From assembly GCF_026810365.1 (NCBI RefSeq), contig NZ_CP113948.1, forward strand, positions 510,001 through 574,000: a stretch of DNA of 64,000 nt. The letters are read 5' to 3'. This DNA is from Flavobacterium praedii. Lineage in GTDB: Bacteria; Bacteroidota; Bacteroidia; Flavobacteriales; Flavobacteriaceae. This document shows positions 61,101 to 64,000 of this stretch, piece by piece. A program made the position numbers and the translations under genes. Under the pieces are notes generated by a model. That model saw only the letters and a list, made by a program, of their open reading frames with translations. It made no database searches and was not told the origin of the DNA. Position 1 is the first letter of the stretch. Every line of letters begins with the position of its first letter.

Positions 61101-62504
61101 TTATATGTTTATTAAAATAGAATAAATTTCTTCTAGTGCTGTTTCTCCTTTTGATAAGATATCAAATGCCTTTTCAGACAATGATTTGTAATTATCGCTA
61201 GTGTTATATTGTTTTGATATTGTATTGTTTTTTATGGCTTCAACGATAGTATTTTCAATTGGTAAAACTTCATAAATAGCTGTTCGGCCTTTATAACCTG
61301 TATGATAGCATTTATTGCAACCTACAGCTTTATAGTAACTAGTAACTTCATAAGGAAATTGGAAATTACTTGGGAAATCACTTTTGTTGCACTTAACTTC
61401 TTTCTTGCAATCATTGCATAGCTTTCTTATCAATCGTTGTGCTACCGACAGGTTTAAAGTCTCTGCTATCAAATAAGATGGAACTCCCATGTCTATTAGT
61501 CTTGATATAGTTCCAATTGCTGAATTCGTATGAATGGTCGATAATACTAAATGTCCCGTTAAAGATGCTCTAATTGCCATCAATGCTGTTTCTGAATCTC
61601 GAATTTCTCCAAGCATAATGACATCTGGATCTTGTCGCAAAAACGATTTTAAAGCAGTTGAAAAAGTAAGTCCGATATCTTCTTTTAATTGAACCTGATT
61701 GATTCCTTTTAATGTATATTCAATTGGATCTTCTACTGTAACAATGTTTCTCTTGCTGTCATTGAGCAATCTGAGAGTAGCGTACAGTGTGGTTGTTTTT
61801 CCAGATCCAGTTGGGCCACTTATTAAAATAATTCCATTCGGTTTTTTTACGGCTTCTAAATAGTTTTGTAATTCTTCTTGCTGAAGACCAAGAGTATTCA
61901 AATCGATATTTGAGGCATCTTGTCCTAACAAACGCATAACTATTTTTTCGCCAAATAAAGTGGGTAAAATAGAGACCCTAATGTCAAATGAGTCATTAGT
62001 GATTCTTCCATCTTGTGGCAAACGTTTTTCGGTAATGTTAAGCTTAGCTTTTATCTTTACTTTGTTGACTAATTCCAGATAATTGTCTTTTTCAACTTTA
62101 TATCGCTCGATTAACTGGCCATCAATTCTAAACCGAATTCTGGATGAATCTTCATAAATTTCAAAATGAATATCACTGCATTTTAGAGATTTTGCTTCTC
62201 CCAATAAATTTTCAAGGAAATCACCTTTGTCTACATTAATGGATTTACTTGAACCAGTAAGCCGTTCTTTGCGATAATAAATGGATAATGCTTTTTCAAT
62301 TTCTGATGAATCAAATGAGATTAAGGATATGTTTTTTCCAATAAAAAGTTCTAATTCTTCTTTGGTATCCAGATTGTTATTCGATTCATCTATATAAAGT
62401 TCTAAACAAGAATCAGATACAGTTTTTGGCAATACTCTATACTGATTTGCTATGTCATTGGACAAAATATGCTGATTTTCCGGATGAACTATTATAGTCT
62501 GCAT
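61101..62504 (-). CDS. GspE/PilB-type secretion ATPase
   Basis: The ATG at 62504 gives 467 residues; it overlaps the peptidase stop as TAATG, better than an in-frame upstream start at 62636. Motifs: Walker A GPTGSGKTTTLYA, Asp box TVEDPIEYTLKG, Walker B MLGEIRDSETA, His box HLVLSTIHTNSA, and the C-terminal zinc cysteines CNDC and CNKC. It powers assembly of the pseudopilus. The N-terminal domain is shorter than in many GspE proteins. Confidence 0.94.
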   Translation of the reverse strand: MQTIIVHPENQHILSNDIANQYRVLPKTVSDSCLELYIDESNNNLDTKEELELFIGKNISLISFDSSEIEKALSIYYRKERLTGSSKSINVDKGDFLENLLGEAKSLKCSDIHFEIYEDSSRIRFRIDGQLIERYKVEKDNYLELVNKVKIKAKLNITEKRLPQDGRITNDSFDIRVSILPTLFGEKIVMRLLGQDASNIDLNTLGLQQEELQNYLEAVKKPNGIILISGPTGSGKTTTLYATLRLLNDSKRNIVTVEDPIEYTLKGINQVQLKEDIGLTFSTALKSFLRQDPDVIMLGEIRDSETALMAIRASLTGHLVLSTIHTNSAIGTISRLIDMGVPSYLIAETLNLSVAQRLIRKLCNDCKKEVKCNKSDFPSNFQFPYEVTSYYKAVGCNKCYHTGYKGRTAIYEVLPIENTIVEAIKNNTISKQYNTSDNYKSLSEKAFDILSKGETALEEIYSILINI

Positions 62505-62986
62505 TATATTAAAGAGATTTTCGGGATGCTTAATAAACCATCCATTGCAAGAATTATGAATAAAAATAATGCCGAAAATCCTGCTAAAGGTACCGTATTG
62601 TGTTTCATTTTTTTTCTCAATGTAAATTGTAAACAAATGGCAAAAATCATTGAAAGTATAAAAAAGAGAACGTAGTTTTTAAGATTGAATAAAGGAGCAA
62701 TGCTGATGTAAAATAACAAATCACCTAAACCAAAATAGTTCTCAAAAGGATTTAAAAAGCATTTGTTTTTTAAACTCATATAAAGGGTTAATATGCTTAG
62801 AGTTATTAGAAAAAAGCATAAGTTTAGAATCATGATTTTATTTGAAAGTTTATTTTCTTGTTTTATTATAAAATAGGATGACAAGAAAATAAGTATAGGC
62901 AAAACCACATGAATTGCTCTGTATTTCCAATCTTGAAAAAACAGAACAAGTAGACAAAGTAATAAACCTATAAAAATTATATCCAA
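62504..62986 (-). CDS. Prepilin peptidase, peptidase domain only (GspO-like)
   Basis: A 160-residue polytopic membrane protein with the two catalytic Asp of the A24 family in FQDWKYRAI (about residue 19) and FGLGDLLFYIS (about residue 88). It lacks the N-terminal methyltransferase domain and its Cys pairs found in standard PilD. The start is a TTG at 62986 that follows the pilin stop by 1 nt; no ATG is available before the first catalytic Asp. It should cleave the leader of the pseudopilin at 62988. Confidence 0.82.
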   Translation of the reverse strand: MDIIFIGLLLCLLVLFFQDWKYRAIHVVLPILIFLSSYFIIKQENKLSNKIMILNLCFFLITLSILTLYMSLKNKCFLNPFENYFGLGDLLFYISIAPLFNLKNYVLFFILSMIFAICLQFTLRKKMKHNTVPLAGFSALFLFIILAMDGLLSIPKISLI

Positions 62987-62987
62987 T

Positions 62988-63422
62988 TTATTCTTTTGTT
63001 ACTTCTGTTAACATTTTTTTACTATCAATTTCCCAAGTGTTTAAAGCTCCATCTCCATCCAAATCTGAGGTTGCTGTTGCTCGAGCCAAAAAGGAATCAT
63101 TTGAAGCTTCTACTATTTCAATTTTATATACCGCTTGACCGCCTTCGTCAACGGTAAGTTCTGGTTCGAAACCAAGCTCTTCTAGGTTACTTGAATATTT
63201 TGAATGTCTATAAAAATGGCTTTTTTCTAGGCCATAAACTTGATTTAACATCGCTTGAGCCTCAATCGCTTTTGCTTGACCAATAACTGAGGTTTGATTG
63301 GGTAATACCATTAAGAGTAGTATACCAATGATACATAAAACAATCAAAATTTCAGTTAAAGAGTAGGCTTTAACCATTGTTGTTTTGGTGTTTTGAAAGT
63401 ATTTTTTAATATTATTCAACAT
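62988..63422 (-). CDS. GspG-like major pseudopilin with EF-hand-type loop
   Basis: A 144-residue type IV pilin-like protein. The prepilin site is KAYSLTEILIVLCIIGILL, with the key Glu five residues after the probable cleavage point; Ala replaces the usual Gly before it. Two ATGs, at 63422 and 63377, give leaders of different length. The C-terminal DLDGDGALNTWE is a 12-residue EF-hand/dockerin-type calcium loop, in keeping with calcium-stabilised GspG pseudopilins. It lies 74 nt after gspF with a possible own -7 element, and 1 nt before the peptidase gene. Confidence 0.88.
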   Translation of the reverse strand: MLNNIKKYFQNTKTTMVKAYSLTEILIVLCIIGILLLMVLPNQTSVIGQAKAIEAQAMLNQVYGLEKSHFYRHSKYSSNLEELGFEPELTVDEGGQAVYKIEIVEASNDSFLARATATSDLDGDGALNTWEIDSKKMLTEVTKE

Positions 63423-63467
63423 CTTTATGTTATTTTATTCGTTAAAAATTGTTAATTCCAAAAGTCG

Positions 63468-63475
63468 CAAAAATA
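63468..63475 (-). promoter_or_regulatory. Possible internal -7 element before the pseudopilin gene
   Basis: Minus-strand TATTTTTG followed by C, in the 74-nt spacer between gspF and gspG. No -33 TTTG at 19 nt. It could raise pseudopilin expression relative to the rest of the operon. Confidence 0.35.
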
Positions 63476-63496
63476 CAAATAGTAATGAAATTATTG

Positions 63497-64000
63497 TTAT
63501 TTATTTATTATTTTACTTAAATCAAACATTGGGGCATACATAGAGACCATTATTACTCCAACAATCACTCCAATTACTATAATGATCATAGGTTCCAAAA
63601 TAACACCTATCATCTTTGTTTGATGGCTAATTTCCTCATTATATTGTTCTGTTAACCTTTCAAACATAGTTTCAAGTTGATTCACTTGTTCAGCTACTTC
63701 AACCATAGAAACCATTTTATTCTCGAATACATTGTGTTTTTTTAAACTTTCATGTAAGGAAGCTCCTCTTGTTATATCTTCTTTTATTTCTTCAATAGCA
63801 ACTTCAATAGGATAGAAGCCTATCATTTTTGCGGTTAATGTCAAAGAATTTATTAATGTTGTTTTAGATGTAATTAATAAATTCATAGCTTGGCAAAAGC
63901 GGGATATATAAATTTTTCGAATTAAATTTCCAAAATAGGGTGTTCTCAAAATTATTTTTGTTGTAAATGCTCGGTAATTTTGATCTTTTTTAAGTAAAGT
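63497..64000 (-). CDS. GspF/PilC-like inner-membrane platform protein, N-terminus beyond window
   Basis: The reading frame is open from the window edge at 64000 to the stop at 63497 (167 codons), so only the C-terminal half is seen. It contains the second GspF domain: TPYFGNLIRKIYISRFCQAM, SLHESLKKHNVFENKMVSMV and a final membrane helix (VILEPMIIIVIGVIVGVIMV) with SMYAPMFDLSKII. GspF anchors the assembly ATPase and pseudopilus. It is the first gene of the visible part of the operon; other genes may lie further upstream. Confidence 0.92.
   Translation of the reverse strand, partial: TLLKKDQNYRAFTTKIILRTPYFGNLIRKIYISRFCQAMNLLITSKTTLINSLTLTAKMIGFYPIEVAIEEIKEDITRGASLHESLKKHNVFENKMVSMVEVAEQVNQLETMFERLTEQYNEEISHQTKMIGVILEPMIIIVIGVIVGVIMVSMYAPMFDLSKIINK

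Noticed and set aside
1..64000. tRNA, rRNA, insertion sequence or prophage
   Set aside because: No cloverleaf with CCA-type end, no transposase or integrase motif and no phage structural gene was seen anywhere in the window.

Overview
The window looks like a chromosomal segment of a flavobacterium (phylum Bacteroidota, Flavobacterium-like). It is AT-rich. Several promoters fit the Bacteroidota pattern TTTG-N19-TAnnTTTG, and Shine-Dalgarno sequences are mostly absent. The protein families are typical of the group (YceI pairs, CheB-CheR-PAS hybrid, TolC/HlyD/RND sets, DUF2892, HD-PycTM). The intergenic spaces are full of dispersed palindromic repeats. No rRNA, tRNA, CRISPR array, insertion sequence or prophage was seen.

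Layout. (1) 1-4252: a trp operon on the minus strand (trpL leader, attenuator, trpE, trpG, a cytochrome c lipoprotein, trpD cut by the window edge). (2) 4308-8996: two YceI proteins, two paralogous MarR regulators with TTTGTA/TACAAA operators, a nitroreductase and a secreted beta-helix protein. (3) 9190-15658: a five-gene RND efflux operon (tolC, hlyD, acrB-like, PII-like, DUF2892). (4) 15951-27669: three closely related PAS/hybrid histidine kinases and a CheB-CheR-PAS protein. (5) 27786-30395: an eight-heme cytochrome c with TPRs and a small Cys/Lys-rich secreted protein. (6) 30466-37711: a TetR-controlled TolC/HlyD/two-ATPase/two-permease ABC exporter whose spacers each hold a different repeat. 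(7) 37828-43320: a sulfur/thiol island (DUF2892, methyltransferase-HMA fusion, two small Cys-motif membrane proteins, thioredoxin, CstB-like persulfide dioxygenase, TauE exporter, Crp/Fnr regulator). (8) 43686-48229: rhodanese, GapN-like dehydrogenase, cytochrome c, propeller lipoprotein. (9) 48212-55825: a giant phosphoesterase/kinase-like/beta-barrel protein, an HD-PycTM membrane protein and a GAF protein. (10) 56014-64000: a compact type II secretion-like operon with secretin, ATPase, platform protein, pseudopilin, prepilin peptidase, GspL/M/C-like proteins and an FN3 lipoprotein.

How the parts connect. The clearest hidden pattern is a candidate Crp/Fnr regulon. Four promoters (efflux operon, persulfide dioxygenase, TauE, cytochrome c at 46705) lack a -33 box. 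Each carries an imperfect palindrome, GTRAY-N4-RTYAC or TGAT-N4-ATCA, centred exactly 36.5 nt upstream of the last G of the TAnnTTTG element, where a class II activator would bind. The Crp/Fnr gene at 42694-43320 lies beside two of them. Other points of note are the trp leader peptide with WWW codons, two repeat copies that place a GGAGG directly before trpE and trpD, GC-rich repeats that supply stop codons, and the type II secretion-like operon in a phylum that mostly relies on type IX secretion. All functional statements come from reading the sequence; no database search was run.
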